From: Actinomortierella ambigua
Taxonomy: Eukaryota > Mortierellomycota > Mortierellomycetes > Mortierellales > Mortierellaceae
Direction: 5' to 3'
Length of the DNA: 61,036 nucleotides
Assembly: GCA_016098155.1 (NCBI GenBank)
Contig: JAAAJB010000149.1
Coordinates: 1 to 61,036, forward strand
The translations under genes were made by a program, and so were the position numbers. The notes below the pieces were generated by a model that was not told where the DNA came from, did not search any database, and saw only the letters and a list, made by a program, of their open reading frames with translations. Of this stretch, positions 21,888 to 33,340 are shown piece by piece; the stretch's first letter is position 1, and the number at the start of each line of letters is the position of its first letter.

Positions 21888-22570
21888 TCAATGCCCCCCA
21901 TCTGTCTGGTCGGCCGCCGCTCTCTGGCCAGCTGCTTCTGTCTGGTCAGCTGCCTCTGTCGACCTCTGGCTTGGTGGCGTAGACTGCCCTATAATCGTCT
22001 CCTCTGCCTCAACTATAGCCTCCATGATGAGTTTTGCTATGTCGGCATAATGAGTATTCTTCATTGGCATCCACTCGCAAGTGTCGCAGATTGCATGCAC
22101 CATCTCAGGAGTTGTCGCCACGAAGGCCTTTTCGCACAGCCTTCTGAGGACCCTATCCGACAAAAAAGCAGTTCTAATACTCGCCATAAAAGAGTACCGT
22201 CCGTCTTCACATTGCTCGTGCTGCGTTTCCCTCCATCTCACCAGTTTCCTCCGCACCACCTCTTGCGTCGTCTCATCGCAGATCCTCCCTCTTTGAGGCA
22301 ACGCTTCAGTCGCGCTGCGGGCGGCGGCCTTTTGCGGAGGAAGAAAAAAAAAAGAAAAAAGTAACACATCAAGGGCTTAGAGGTACATGTGCGAAGCAGA
22401 ACAGTGTCTCTGTTGTCAACGACTAGCGTTTGCTTACCTGTTTTGCTATCCTCGGCAATTGCGGGTTACATATCGCGCACGGGGCGCGCTGGGTACGTGG
22501 TGTACCTGACGCATGCGACTTACCTGAGGAACCTAGCGACTTGGTCGGTGTTTGCGGCCCCAACTCAAAG
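21888..22570 (-). pseudogene. Frameshifted C-terminal tail of a RecQ-like helicase
   Basis: On the minus strand a block from 22328 to 21888 reads as one frame ending in a stop: VVRRKLVRWRETQHEQCEDG, then FLSDRVLRRLCEKAF, then HYADIAKLIMEAIVE. Upstream, after a plausible intron (donor at 22437), comes PCAICNPQLPRIAKQ, preceded in another frame by ACVRYTTYPARP. Together these match the order seen after the zinc-binding region of fungal RecQ-like helicases: C...CxxC, then a charged RxWR helix and a W..Y motif. The ATPase core is absent upstream and the zinc region is split by a frameshift, so this is a truncated relic. The assignment relies on motif order only. Confidence 0.45.
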
Positions 22571-22920
22571 GTGCTATCCCCAGGTAGGCTTTCAGTCTAC
22601 CGTTTTATTAGACATCGGGGATTAGAGAACGTCAAGATTCCAAGACTATGACTTGAAATGTGAGCCATATCAGGCCGCATACCTTGGACACGTCCGAGTG
22701 GTCAAGTTCGCACTGGCTAGAATAAGGCCGAGCGGTTGCCGTGAATTGGGGAGGAAGGGGGGGGGAAAGACGGGGGTGAGCCAGGCTGATGTCAGCTGAT
22801 GCATACAGATGAACATGCTGAGCAAGCTCTCCGAGATGTGCCTGTACCTTTGTAATCTTTTCGTGGCCATTGTCAGTGGAGAAGAATCAATAAATGCAGA
22901 TGCGAGTGAGGGGGGGGGGT

Positions 22921-23014
22921 GCTTCCATATTTGGGCAACCCATATTTGGGCAACCAACTGCAATTTTTACGTACATTTTTCTCTAAGAACGAGTCCTGGG
23001 TGAGGGCGATATAA
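22921..23014 (-). repeat. Right copy of inverted repeat
   Basis: Reverse complement of 20844-20923, with an extra tandem copy of CATATTTGGGCAACC (22926-22940 and 22941-22955). Confidence 0.8.
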
Positions 23015-23602
23015 TCGAGAGTGGCCTTGATTCTAGGTTTCTTAGGTCTTGAGGCCCTGTTGCCAAAGATACTTTTTGATGCAGACCTTGCCCACGCCCT
23101 TACCTTCGACAATGTGGATGGATAAGCTGCTACTGGCCCTGCTCGAGGCTGGGCAACTGCCCAATGTCGAATTGACGTGCCATTTATTATTTTTTATCGC
23201 CTCTAGTCAAAGTCTATACCGATTTCGAGATGCAGAACTACTTGTCCAAAGCGGAAAGATCGGATCTCGAGTCTGCACGATAGAAAAGTATCTTATTGAT
23301 GCACCAGGAGACAAATTTACGGGTGGAAAAATTGCATGATTGCGATGACTGCAACAGGGAGGGAACTCTGTGTGTTCTACATGCTTGGCGCTGGGTGGAA
23401 CCATGTTGTATTTTTTTTTCTAAAAATTAGGAAAAGGACTGTGGCTAGAATCCGGGGACCTACTGCAGCAGCAATCTTTTAGAAGAAGGCGCCACGAGTA
23501 AATTAGCGTTCTTGCTGTTCGCCACCATCCAGTCGGTGTCATCATTCTCTATCATTGTTGTTGCCGGTGTAATTGCCCCTATTCCTCCTCCTCCTCCTCG
23601 GT
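23015..23602. other. Flank of the repeat segment with coding-like fragments
   Basis: About 590 bp. Plus-strand text such as MWMDKLLLALLEAGQLPNVE (23113-23172) and VYTDFEMQNYLSKAERSDLE (about 23213-23272) looks protein-derived but is broken by stops, and the only GT-AG intron between the blocks would be too short. It may be more element debris. The last 200 bp are the 3' flank of the RING gene. Confidence 0.35.
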
Positions 23603-26600
23603 TCACACCTGAGGACCCGGCCACAGGTCGCGTTTACAGATCGGGCAAAGTGATGCGACCTGGAGCAACCACGGGTCGATGCATGTCTGGTGGAACTGGT
23701 GGTAGCACGGCAATGTGCGCACCCGCTCGCCGACCTCGTACTCGGCTAGACAGATCGCACACATCGTCTGGGCATTCGCGTTGGCGAATGGGAGCTCGCC
23801 CTTGGTGCCCGCGGCATGACATCCATTTGCGCTGTTGCAGGTCTTGCTGTTGTCTCGATGGTTCGTGGTGGTGGTGGTGGTACTGTTGATACTGGATGTC
23901 GTCGGGGATTCAAGATCGTCAGCTGTGGAGGAGGTCGTAGAGGCAGAAGAAGAAGAAGATGATGATGATGAGGAAGAAGATGTTCCTGATGCAGCGACTG
24001 CCGAGCTTGTGCTTGTGCCTCTCGGTAATGAGGAAGTCGCCTCGAGCGAGATGGAAAGTGAGACGGACGAGGAGGCAGACATCGTCTCTGGCTCAGCGCC
24101 GGGGCTGCGGTGATTGGTGCCTCCACCGCCCTGGCGGTTGTGGTGTGCAATACGACGGTACGAGCCACGACGGGTCGCGTTGAGGATCGTGGCTGTGATC
24201 TGCTCCATGTCTGGCGCTTCGTCGGTCGGTACCACCTGATCTTCATTGTCATCCGTGGAATGTGCACTCGCCTCCGTCGTTGTGGCTATTGCTGCTGGAC
24301 GAGGCTCCTGGCGCTGCGGTTGCTGAGACGGGCGGAAGTGGTGATCCTCGTCCGAGGCTCCGATATCACCGTGACCATTGTCATCGCTGGCATGGATGTC
24401 TCCGCTGCCACTTCCAGCACCACCACCGCTACCTACACCACTGCTGCCGCTGGTACCGGCACCGCCGACGAGTAATACTCTGGACCGAGTCCTACGCCGC
24501 TCTCGTCGTGCCAGATCGCGGTCCGCAATCTCCTCAAACCCTTCCTCCATCTCGAGCACGTCCTCAGCATACGCCAGCCTTCCCTTCTTGAGGAACGAAA
24601 GGTCCGCTTTGACAATGGCCGACGTCTTTGTGCACGTGGGCGAGGTCTCGAGCACCGTCTGGACGCCAAAGGACTCGAGGACGCCGCGCGGGACTACCTT
24701 CTTTTGCACGGTGCCTGGTTGCGCCATACCGTGAGGGTTCAAGAGATTGAGTCCCAACCCGCCCAAATGCTGTTGTCGTTGCTGCTGCTGATTGCTATTC
24801 GCATTGGTGTTGGCATTGCTATTGTTGCTGTTGCTGTTCGAGCCTTGGCCCGGGCGCCGTGACTGGAATAGCCGGACCTTGAGCGCCACGACAAACAACA
24901 GTGCTCCAAACATGCCTACACCCACGCCACAGATGGTGCTCATAAACACCATCAACAATCTTGCTGTGATGCTGTTGTCGTTCAGCAGAATCGAGTCCTG
25001 CCACACTTGCCGTGGAATCATTAAATGGACATGAGCTTCGGCAGGTGGGTGGTGATGGTGGTGGGCTTTCTGTCGAAGTCGATTCGGCTTGGAACGTGCA
25101 CGATGGTGAATGGCTCCATCGCGCATCGAATCAGCGTCGGATGGTGATCGACCTCCCCCTGGCTTGCGCATGGACGAGTCCTTGTTGATGACGTTGTTGC
25201 AATCTTCCTCGTCCCTCGCCTCTTCCATGTCGTCTTCGTAAGGTGGAGGTGATGAGTGGTGCTCAAAGCCTTCCGATGAGCGACTGCCTGTTCGAACACG
25301 CGCATGGGGACCGGTCTTTGCTGCCAGTGGTTGCCCGCACCTCGATGGACCCATGGTGCTAGGATGAAATGTAGTGGTTGGACCATCGATTGCGTCCATA
25401 CTACCACCATCCTCGTTCATACAGTCGTCTGGGTTGCCCATATCAACCATGTACTCATAAGAGGACGATTGATCGTCTGTGCCGTCCATGGATCCTGGGG
25501 CTTTTCCATTTCGAGACATTCGATTCTCGTTGCTGCTACTACCACCACTGGTCGAGGGACACTTGCCACCAATGGCACGACAACTTTCCATCACAAGCTC
25601 AACCCACACTTGACGGATACGCTTCGCAGCAGCAGAGATCATGTCGAGCGCCGATTGGTACGTGTCTGCATCATGCGGGCGGTGTCGTTGAGAGTTCACC
25701 TGCTCCTCGGTGAGGATCTGTTGTATGGAGGGTTTCTTGGTGTTGGGTAGTGAAGCCGGTCGTGGTACTGGCAGTCCAGGACCAAAGCATGCTTCCTGCT
25801 CTTTGGTCGTGATGGTGGTGACAGCGGCATGCTTTTTGGCCAAGGCGTCAAGGTAATTGTTCGAAGTGGGGTTGTATTTCCCAGTGCGGTTGGAGATCAA
25901 TGAAATGGTGACAGCGATGGGCAAGTCGGCGGCGATCGTTTCTACAAGCGTGTCCAAGAGGGCTGACGCGGAAGCGTAGTCGAGGGTGAGGATAGGAAGG
26001 ATGGTGGAGAGCTTGACAGGCTTTCCTGTAGCCTCGTGCACTGCCTCCATCTCCAATCCTGCACATGGCAGCTGTTCGCTAGGACTGGCGTAGAAGAGAA
26101 GGGCGAGGGCCGCTTGATCGATGGCTGGTTGAATGTCCTTGATCGTTGCTGTGCAAGGGGCAAGAGCAATCCATGGCGCAAGAAACGATGTCGGGCTCGC
26201 ATTTCTTATGGGCAATTGAATCAACGAGCCCTATAGGGAGGCATGATAGATGAAAAGAAATATAACGATCAATATGCTATGAAATATGTATGTACTTTGC
26301 AAGCAATAGAGCATGAACTGCTGAGAACATTGCAATCAAAACAAACAATAAGTAAACAAAACAACAGCTCAGATTCCGTTGAAGATGGAATGTTACAACA
26401 CCCCCCTCCCCTCCCCTCCTTTTTACTTTTTCTTCACTTTTGGGTATGGTATAATGAAAGCGTGGTTTGTTCTACCGCCGAAAGGGAAAGGGGTCTGAAG
26501 ACGAGGGGGATAGGGGGACACGAGTGAAACGCCACACTTCAATGTCCAATCGTTCATGCCCCTTCACCCTTGCCCTCGCCCTCGCCTTTTCTCACCTCCC

Positions 26601-28631
26601 CTTACCCTACCCCCCTCCTCTCGCCTTATTCCTCCCTGTTCCTCTCCTCATTTCCTTCCCTATCTTCCGTTCGCACTACTGTTATTTTTTCCCCGTTCTT
26701 ACCGTGATCACATCATTGGATATGTCATTTGGAGAGCCTTGCTTCGACATTGGACCATAAATTCGACCTTGCCAAAGAGTGGTTGCTGCTGCTGTATTGG
26801 TTCGACTTGTGAATGGTTGCTGATGCCTTCTTGGAGCGACATGAACCTCGTCATCGATGACTGGTCTTGCAGGTTGGAAAGAGATGTCGTCATCCATGTC
26901 CATGTCCATGTCCTCGCTCGCCATCTCGCCATAGTAAACATAGTCATCATCGCCGATCCAATAGTTGCCCATGATAGCAGCAGCATCGTCGTCGTGATCA
27001 TCGCCATACACGGATGCAGCAGCATCGACAACGTAGTTGGCAGTAGAGAAGTGCTGCAATTGCTCATAAATCTCATCGACTGTCCAAGGATGATCGTCGT
27101 GCAGGATGGTCGTATCGGGCAAGGTGCGGTCACCAATGCGATGCTTGTTGGCCGGGATTTCTTGCTGTTTGAGACCAAGTCTGTAAGGATCCTCATGGTG
27201 GATAGTCTCGTGAACGGACTTGAGAGGGGATTCCGAATGATCCAAAAGATGATTGTTGTTATGAATGCTGACGGCGGGTGTGGGAGGGAACTCAATGGCC
27301 ATGGACAAAGGCTCCCCCTTCTGCTGCTGTTTTTGTTGTTGTTTTTGTGCTGCTTCATTCCTGACAGTTCGATCACACACTGGCAAGGTAGAAGAGGAGA
27401 TAGTGTCGACATGATCCTCCTCTGGCCGAGTCCTGTTCTCGTCTTGATTGCTGCTCCCCTTTGGGTCATGAGGCCCCGTGCCTTTTTTGCCGCTTTCTGT
27501 TTGTGCTTGCTGGCTGCTATGGAGGGAAGAGAGAGGAGGGGGTTTGGCTCTCACTGCCCTCCACTGCCTCATTCCGTCACCAACAGAAGCAGCAGCAGCA
27601 GCAGCAGTGACAGTCTGATGAACAGGGTGGAGGTTCTCCAGTTGAGGACCCGGTGTCGTCTTGGGGGAAGGGTGGTACTGAGACTGGCTGCCGTAATTGC
27701 CATTGTAGAGACGTTGGATGAATGCAAGTTTGGGCTTGTGCTGGGGATTCTGCTGGTCGCGGCTGTTGTCATGAGGCGAGGGTTGTTGTTCCTGGGGCTG
27801 TCGGCTGGTATCCTGATCCCGATGTCTTATGCGAGCCTGCTGAACGCCCCCACAAGAAATGTATTGGCGAGAAACATGGTCACGCGGACAATCTGCCTTT
27901 TCCTTCGCACCCTCAGCCATGCATACCGACGGCGACTCACATTGAACTTTAATGTGTTTCAGTTGAATTGGGCCAACAACACCACGATGCTGGTGACGAC
28001 GACGACGACGACAATGATAATGATAGTGATAATGATGATGATGACAGTGTTGCTGTTGTTGTTTTTGTTGTTCCCGTTGTTGCTGGAGGCGGTGACGGGG
28101 TTGCCTGCCCACCGAGGGAGGTGCCTCGTAGGAGACGGACGTTGCAGAGTGCTCAAAGTGTACTACCATGGCGTACTCGGTCACCAGACTGCTCGATGAC
28201 TCTTGAGACACCATGCCCTGTTCTGGCTGAGCACTGACGCCTTCCGACTTTTGTGGGTGGGTTGCAGTGATCGCCTCAAAAGCGGTGGATATAGCCATGC
28301 CCCGGTCTATAGAGTGCTGTGGTAGGTGGTGGTAACTGGGCGACGAAGCAGCGGCGACAGCGGCGGCAGCCATGAACACCACAGCAGCAGAGGGATTAGG
28401 TGTTGACGGATGTGGAGGGGGGTGTGGACGGCGGTGATACTGATGCCTAGGCGAGGGTTGAGTGGGTGTTGTCGCAATCGTTGTTCCCGGCGAGGCTATG
28501 CCTAAGGTTGTCACCTCCAGGCTAAGAACATGGATGGAGGGAAGAAGGACAGAAAGGATAAGCGCCCAACAAGAGACCGAGGGGCGCGATTCAGCGCACG
28601 GCCAAGAGGCGGAGCGGCGGACAGGGATCAT
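23603..28631 (-). CDS. PA-TM-RING-type E3 ubiquitin ligase, large
   Basis: Two long exons (28631-26703 and 26230-23603) join in phase 0 to give 1518 residues. The N-terminus has a signal-type hydrophobic stretch (about 18-36, SCWALILSVLLPSIHVLS). A long Gln/His/Pro/Ser-rich region follows to about residue 640. Then comes a protease-associated-like segment (about 644-760) containing WIALAPCTATIKDI, ALALLFYASP and ILTLDYASASALL. A membrane helix (about 1065-1090) and a C-terminal RING-H2 (about 1465-1508) follow: CAICLAEYEVGERVRTLPC, HQFH, CIDPWL, CPIC. This order defines the PA-TM-RING class, which sits in endosome, vacuole or Golgi membranes and ubiquitinates cargo. It is far longer than usual members (about 350-500 residues) because of disordered inserts. 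The exon join is supported by the donor GTAAGA and acceptor CCCTATAG. Confidence 0.83.
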
Positions 28632-30160
28632 ATTTTAGGGTGATAGTTGGAAAGGCGTTCAAAAGAGTTCAAGGCAGCGAATCCAGGCAGATGGGAAAGT
28701 AAGTGTTTCTATGGGGGGTGGTGGCACAGGGCCCAGGAAAGCTGAAAGGCCACCGAAACTGAAAAGAAAACGCTGGGAGAGAAAAAAAGGGAGAGGGACA
28801 GGAGTGAGAGAGAGAGAGACTTGAGTGCATGCAGCCCGAATGACGGTGGTGGGAGAAGGGGTGAGATAGAGAGAGTGAAGGCGACTGACTGGAACGAAGA
28901 AAAAAAAAAAAAGGAGAAAATGAGCACCGACACTGTTCCAAAAAAGAGAAAAAAAAAGTGACTGCTGTGGGGTCAGCATGACCATGGTGGTACACGGATT
29001 GTGTGAGACGTGAGTTTGTGTGGGGTAGGGGAAGAAGAGGACGCAGAAGAGGACTCAGGAAAGAGCCGGGAGGAGCGATGTTCGATTTATTCAATTGTAT
29101 ACCACTTTGAGAGAGTGGGTGGTCGTCATCAGCTCCTTCCTTTATTCTTGTCAGATATGACGGTGCCCTCACAGCGTTTGGAGATTTCCTCGCATAATCT
29201 TGAAAGTCTCCAGTGCATTAATGCAAAGGGTATCGAGCCAAGTCAGTCGACCTGTAGAAGGAGCAATTGTGCAAGGGGACAAACCAGTAGGTGGAGTTGA
29301 ATGCGCTGAGTTCCCATGAGGTGCAATTGCGGTCTGTAGTGAAGCTGGAGATGTACGGAATGAATGTCGAACCTTGAAGAGTATATCCGAATTTCAAGCT
29401 GTTCGTCATTCTGCTCTCTACATGGATTAGCTAGCAGGTAACGCCATGGGTTGTGTAAGTAGAGAGCTGGAGGCGAACGTTAGGGGAGGAACGAAAATCG
29501 ATTATTTTGTCGCACCAGTGATGGCGGGGTGATCTTGTTTTTTTTTTTTTTTTTTTTTTTTTTGCTTCTCCGCCTTTGGCCCGTGCCTCTCCTTTCTTTC
29601 CATCCTCCTACCACAATCCTGCAAAAAAGGAGAAAAAGATCCAGTTGTTGTCTCTCCACCCCCACGTGTTTCTGCTTGTTGGTTACACCATCGGTGGGGT
29701 ACCATCTCTTTCCAGTCACTTCGTTTCTCTCATCCCCCCCTCCCCCAGTCCGGCCATATTCTTTTTTGTCCGCTATCTACCTTGCTGCTGCCCTGCCTGC
29801 CTACCTCTTCTGTTCCACCAATCCTGGCTCAGGCGGTGCTTGAGTTTGAATGATTTCTCCGCTCTAACCCCCCCAAACCAAACCAAACCCCCTTGTTTGA
29901 AATGAGGTGTGCATCATTTTCTGCAAGTGTGCTGCAGCCCAGACGTTCATATTTTGGTCTTCCATATACACTTTTTTGGTATTATTCTTTTTTAGACTCT
30001 TTCTCTCCCACCCCCACCACCTTCTCACCTTCTCTTCTCCATCTCTCCATTCTCTTTCTCTCCAAGCCCAATTGCATCGCAGGCTCCCCATTGCTTGCCT
30101 CCTTCCTCAGACTCAGTCTTGATTGCCATTCAGGACTCTGCAAAACCAACCTACATCATC
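28632..30160. other. Divergent promoter region between RING and CorA genes
   Basis: About 1.5 kb. It contains purine-rich GA/A runs (28760-28960), a 24-base T-run (29539-29562) and T/C-rich leader sequence before the CorA gene. A 63-codon minus-strand frame (29218-29409) has Asn/Ser/Tyr-rich composition but no partner exons. I do not call it. Confidence 0.45.
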
Positions 30161-33050
30161 ATGCCTGGCGACGAAACAGCCGCCTTGCAGAGCAATGCCG
30201 CCGCACAAGTCCCGATTCAGGCGCAACCGCCACAACCACAGCCACCACTGCAACCACCGCAACCACAACCACAGCCCCAGCAGCAGCAGCAGAGACAACA
30301 ACAACAGCCGCCATTGCAGCAGGAGCAACAACTGAATGAACCCATCATGCCAGGAGGCAGCAGCAGCCCGGTGCTGGTGGGTGATGTCATCATGCCGCTT
30401 TCACAGCGCTATGAGCAGCATCGAACAAACTCTGGTCAATCGTCCTGCGACTGCTCAGACGAGTCTCGTCCACTCTCGCCTCCCCACCTTTCCCAGCATA
30501 CCCCAGAGGTGATATCTCCACCAGCACTGCCCATCCGGGCTCAGGACTACCATGCTGTACGCCTTGCTCGCAACTACACACCGTCGATTCACTCGGAGCG
30601 GGCGCCCGGCCAAATGTACGCCAATCCGCTCGCTGGACATATGCAACCACATGTCTTTGGTGCTCTATCGCGGCCATATCTGTCTGGAGGTGCTCACCGG
30701 TTCGACTCACCTGCCCGCCAGGGCACTCAAACTCCGGAACCAGGAACGGGAGGAGTCAACCACCACCACTACCATCCACACCATCAGCACCATCCTCACC
30801 AATACCACCATGCTGTCAACCAAACTCAGGTCATCGACTATGACGGTCTCAATGCTGCCATTGCCGAGGCCTCGTTGCTTGAGGCTGGCTTTAGCAAGCC
30901 GTCTTTCTTGAATCAAGGGGATGATGATCCGAACGGGCCTTTCCCTCTTGCGCGTTCAGCGACAACGGGCTCTGCTCTCAGGGCGAGCTCTAGTAACGAG
31001 TTCCGGAGACGTTCTGCTCGCAAGACCAGTTACTACAGTGAGCGATCCCCTCGCGTAAGGACCTGCTCCTCCCTCCTCAAAAGAAGAAAAAACCACTGTG
31101 TGAACATGGACATATGAGGCACCACATGCGACTAACTGTTTGGGCATAACCACTCTATCGTTTTCTCCACGTTACTGTTGTTAGCCTCCTCTTCCCGAGC
31201 AACCCCGCTATACGTTCTTTTCACGGTCAACAGGTGTCATCCAGGCTCCATCAATGGCCAAGATCCTCACGAACGCCATAATTTCCGACGAAGACGGTGT
31301 ACACGAGGTCTCCGTCTTCTCCGACCTACTCAAGGATGGCTGTTATTGGCTTGACATCCTTGATCCAGACGACTTTGACATGCAAGTTCTGGCCAAGGTA
31401 ACTCTCCCCCCCCCTCTTTTTTTGGCTTTTTCTTATCTCCCTTATTCTATTCATCTCATATATGCTCACTCTCTTATCTGGTCTGCCCTATTCTTGTGTC
31501 TAGTACTTCAACATCCATCCGTTGACCATCGAGGACATTTCGACGGAGGAGGTGCGCGAAAAATATGAGGTGTTCCGACACTACTACTTTGTCTGCTTCT
31601 GTACTTTTGACCAAGATTACAACTCTGAGAGCTATCTGAAGCCTGCGAACGTGTACAGTCTTGTTCTCAAGGATGGTATTATCACTGTAAGTTGCTTCAT
31701 CTTACTTGTGGGTTAACATGGGTGGGTAGGGGGGAGGGGAGAGGGAGCTATTCCAACAGCCTCAGATAAAAAGAGGATTGACTACTGTCGGGCTAAAGAA
31801 TGTTGTTGTATCTCCTCTAATACATTTTTTCTTCCTATGCGTCCTTGCAGTTCCACTTCCGACCAACCAATCACCACCTGAACGTGCTGTTACGGATCGA
31901 GCAGATGCAGTCGCACATTACTTTGACGCCAGACTGGATCAACTACGCGATGATGGATGATATTACCGACGGCTTTGCGTCACCAATTCGGACCATCGAG
32001 TATGAAGTGGACTCGATTGACGAGCTGGTGTTGTTGTTACGGGAAAATGAGACCACCGACATGTTGCGCCGTATTGGATCGTGTCGCAAGAATGTCATGA
32101 CCATGACGCGCTTGCTTGCCAACAAGGCCGATATTGTCCGTGGCCTGATGAAGCGATATGACGAGCGGTATGCAGTGCCCAATCTCATTTCAAACCACCA
32201 AGACTACTTTGCCAAACAGCAGCAGCAGCAGCAGGAACAGCAGCAGCAGCAGCAACAACAACAACAAGAACAACAGCAACACCAGCAACAACAACAACAG
32301 CAGCAACAGCAGCAACAACAGCAACAACAACAACAACAACAACAACAGCAACAACAGCAACAGCCGCAAGCTCAACAGAGGGGACCTACTTCTCCCGAGC
32401 TTGCCAAGCAACAGAACCCAATCAACGTGGTACCGACACCACAAGTCTCTGATTCCGAAAAGTTCCACCAGCATTCGACGGTAACCGAGAAATCTGCCTA
32501 CACGATAGAGGAAGAACCTACGACAATATCACCTTCATCTTCCAAGCAACCACAGGACCAGTATCCTCCAGAGCATCCATCTGTGCGGACGCACGAGGAG
32601 CACCTGCAACAACACCAACTCTTGCAGCAGCGGCAATTCCCCATGTTGTACCAACAACCCAACCCAGGACAGAATCAGCACCACCGCGAAGGTGAAATGC
32701 TGCTCTACCTGGGTGATATTCTGGACCATGTGGTGACCATGTTGCAGTCGCTGGGCAGCTATGAAAAGATTTTGGATCGGTCGCATTCAAACTACCTGGC
32801 GCAGATCTCGCTGGAGATTACCCAGCTGTCCAACCAGACCAACGATGTGGTCCGCAAGCTAACGTTCTTTGCCAGTTTGATTGTTCCTATGACATTTATC
32901 TCTGGTCTGTGGGGTATGAACATTGCGGTGCCAGGCCAGCCCGTGGGAGATGCGCCGACCTCACTGGATTGGTTCTTTGGCTTGTTGGGCATCATGGCCC
33001 TCTACTGTATTGTGGCCGTGGTTGTCGGCCGCAAGTATGGAGCAATTTGA
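30161..33050 (+). CDS. CorA-type Mg2+ transporter (Alr1/Mnr2-like)
   Basis: Four exons (30161-31054, 31185-31397, 31504-31686, 31851-33050), all phase 0, give 829 residues. CorA proteins form pentameric Mg2+ channels. Fungal Alr1 sits in the plasma membrane and Mnr2 in the vacuole. The N-terminal 298 residues are Gln/Pro/His-rich and disordered. The cytosolic CorA fold begins near YTFFSRSTGVIQA and includes CYWLDILDPDD and NIHPLTIEDISTEE. The helical stalk follows (HLNVLLRIEQMQSH, LRRIGSCRKNVMTMTRLL). The two C-terminal membrane helices flank the hallmark Gly-Met-Asn (SGLWGMNIAVPG, about residue 784). A poly-Gln block (about 552-604) interrupts the region before the final stalk helix. ATG 30161 is the first in-frame Met. 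TTG at 30095 is not a likely start. Confidence 0.9.
32215..32365 (+). repeat. CAG/CAA repeat coding poly-Gln in the CorA gene
   Basis: About 50 codons of mixed CAG and CAA with rare GAA/CAC interruptions. Mixing of synonymous codons suggests selection on, or tolerance of, the Gln tract and not a fresh slippage expansion. Confidence 0.9.
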
Positions 33051-33340
33051 TTAGACGGATACTATGCCACGTTTCTCTCATTGTATTAAAAGCAACCCCC
33101 TCCCGTCGCAGCACACATACCTCTGTTTCGTGAATCGTAGAGTCGGCCTTGCTTCCCATTTGGATAAAATGAACACTGAAACTCTCAGGTGTTGGGCGGG
33201 CAGTCACCATTTTTTTTCATCCGGGCGTTTCCCCCCCTCCTCCCCTGAAAGGAATCGCCCTGTTTTTTCACTAGACGCCCATTACTTCTTTCGTTTCTTG
33301 ACAGTAACAACTCTACATTGGCAAAAGAAAAAAAAAAACC

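Larger units (their letters stand above)
20844..23014. mobile_element. Segment bounded by about 80-bp inverted repeats, possible degenerate transposable element
   Basis: Sequence at 20844-20923 (TATCTCGCCCTCACCCAGGA... to ...AATATGGAAGCAC) recurs inverted at 22921-23014. The copies differ by a few substitutions and by a 15-bp tandem duplication (CATATTTGGGCAACC) in the right copy. Between them lie a large foldback hairpin, A-runs (21191-21211, 21627-21643), a DUF6589-like relic and a RecQ-like helicase tail relic in opposite orientation. Nothing here looks intact. Terminal inverted repeats suggest a non-autonomous DNA element or nested insertions, but no clean target-site duplication is visible at the outer borders, and an ordinary inverted duplication is possible. 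Confidence 0.45.

Noticed and set aside
26556..28199. 547-codon plus-strand open frame
   Set aside because: It lies antisense to the RING-ligase gene and is rich in Leu/Val/Ile runs that mirror the Gln/Asn/His codons of the other strand. No domain is seen.
29218..29409. 63-codon minus-strand frame between the RING and CorA genes
   Set aside because: It is short, with no signal peptide, no adjoining exon and no family resemblance. It may be a relic but cannot be supported.
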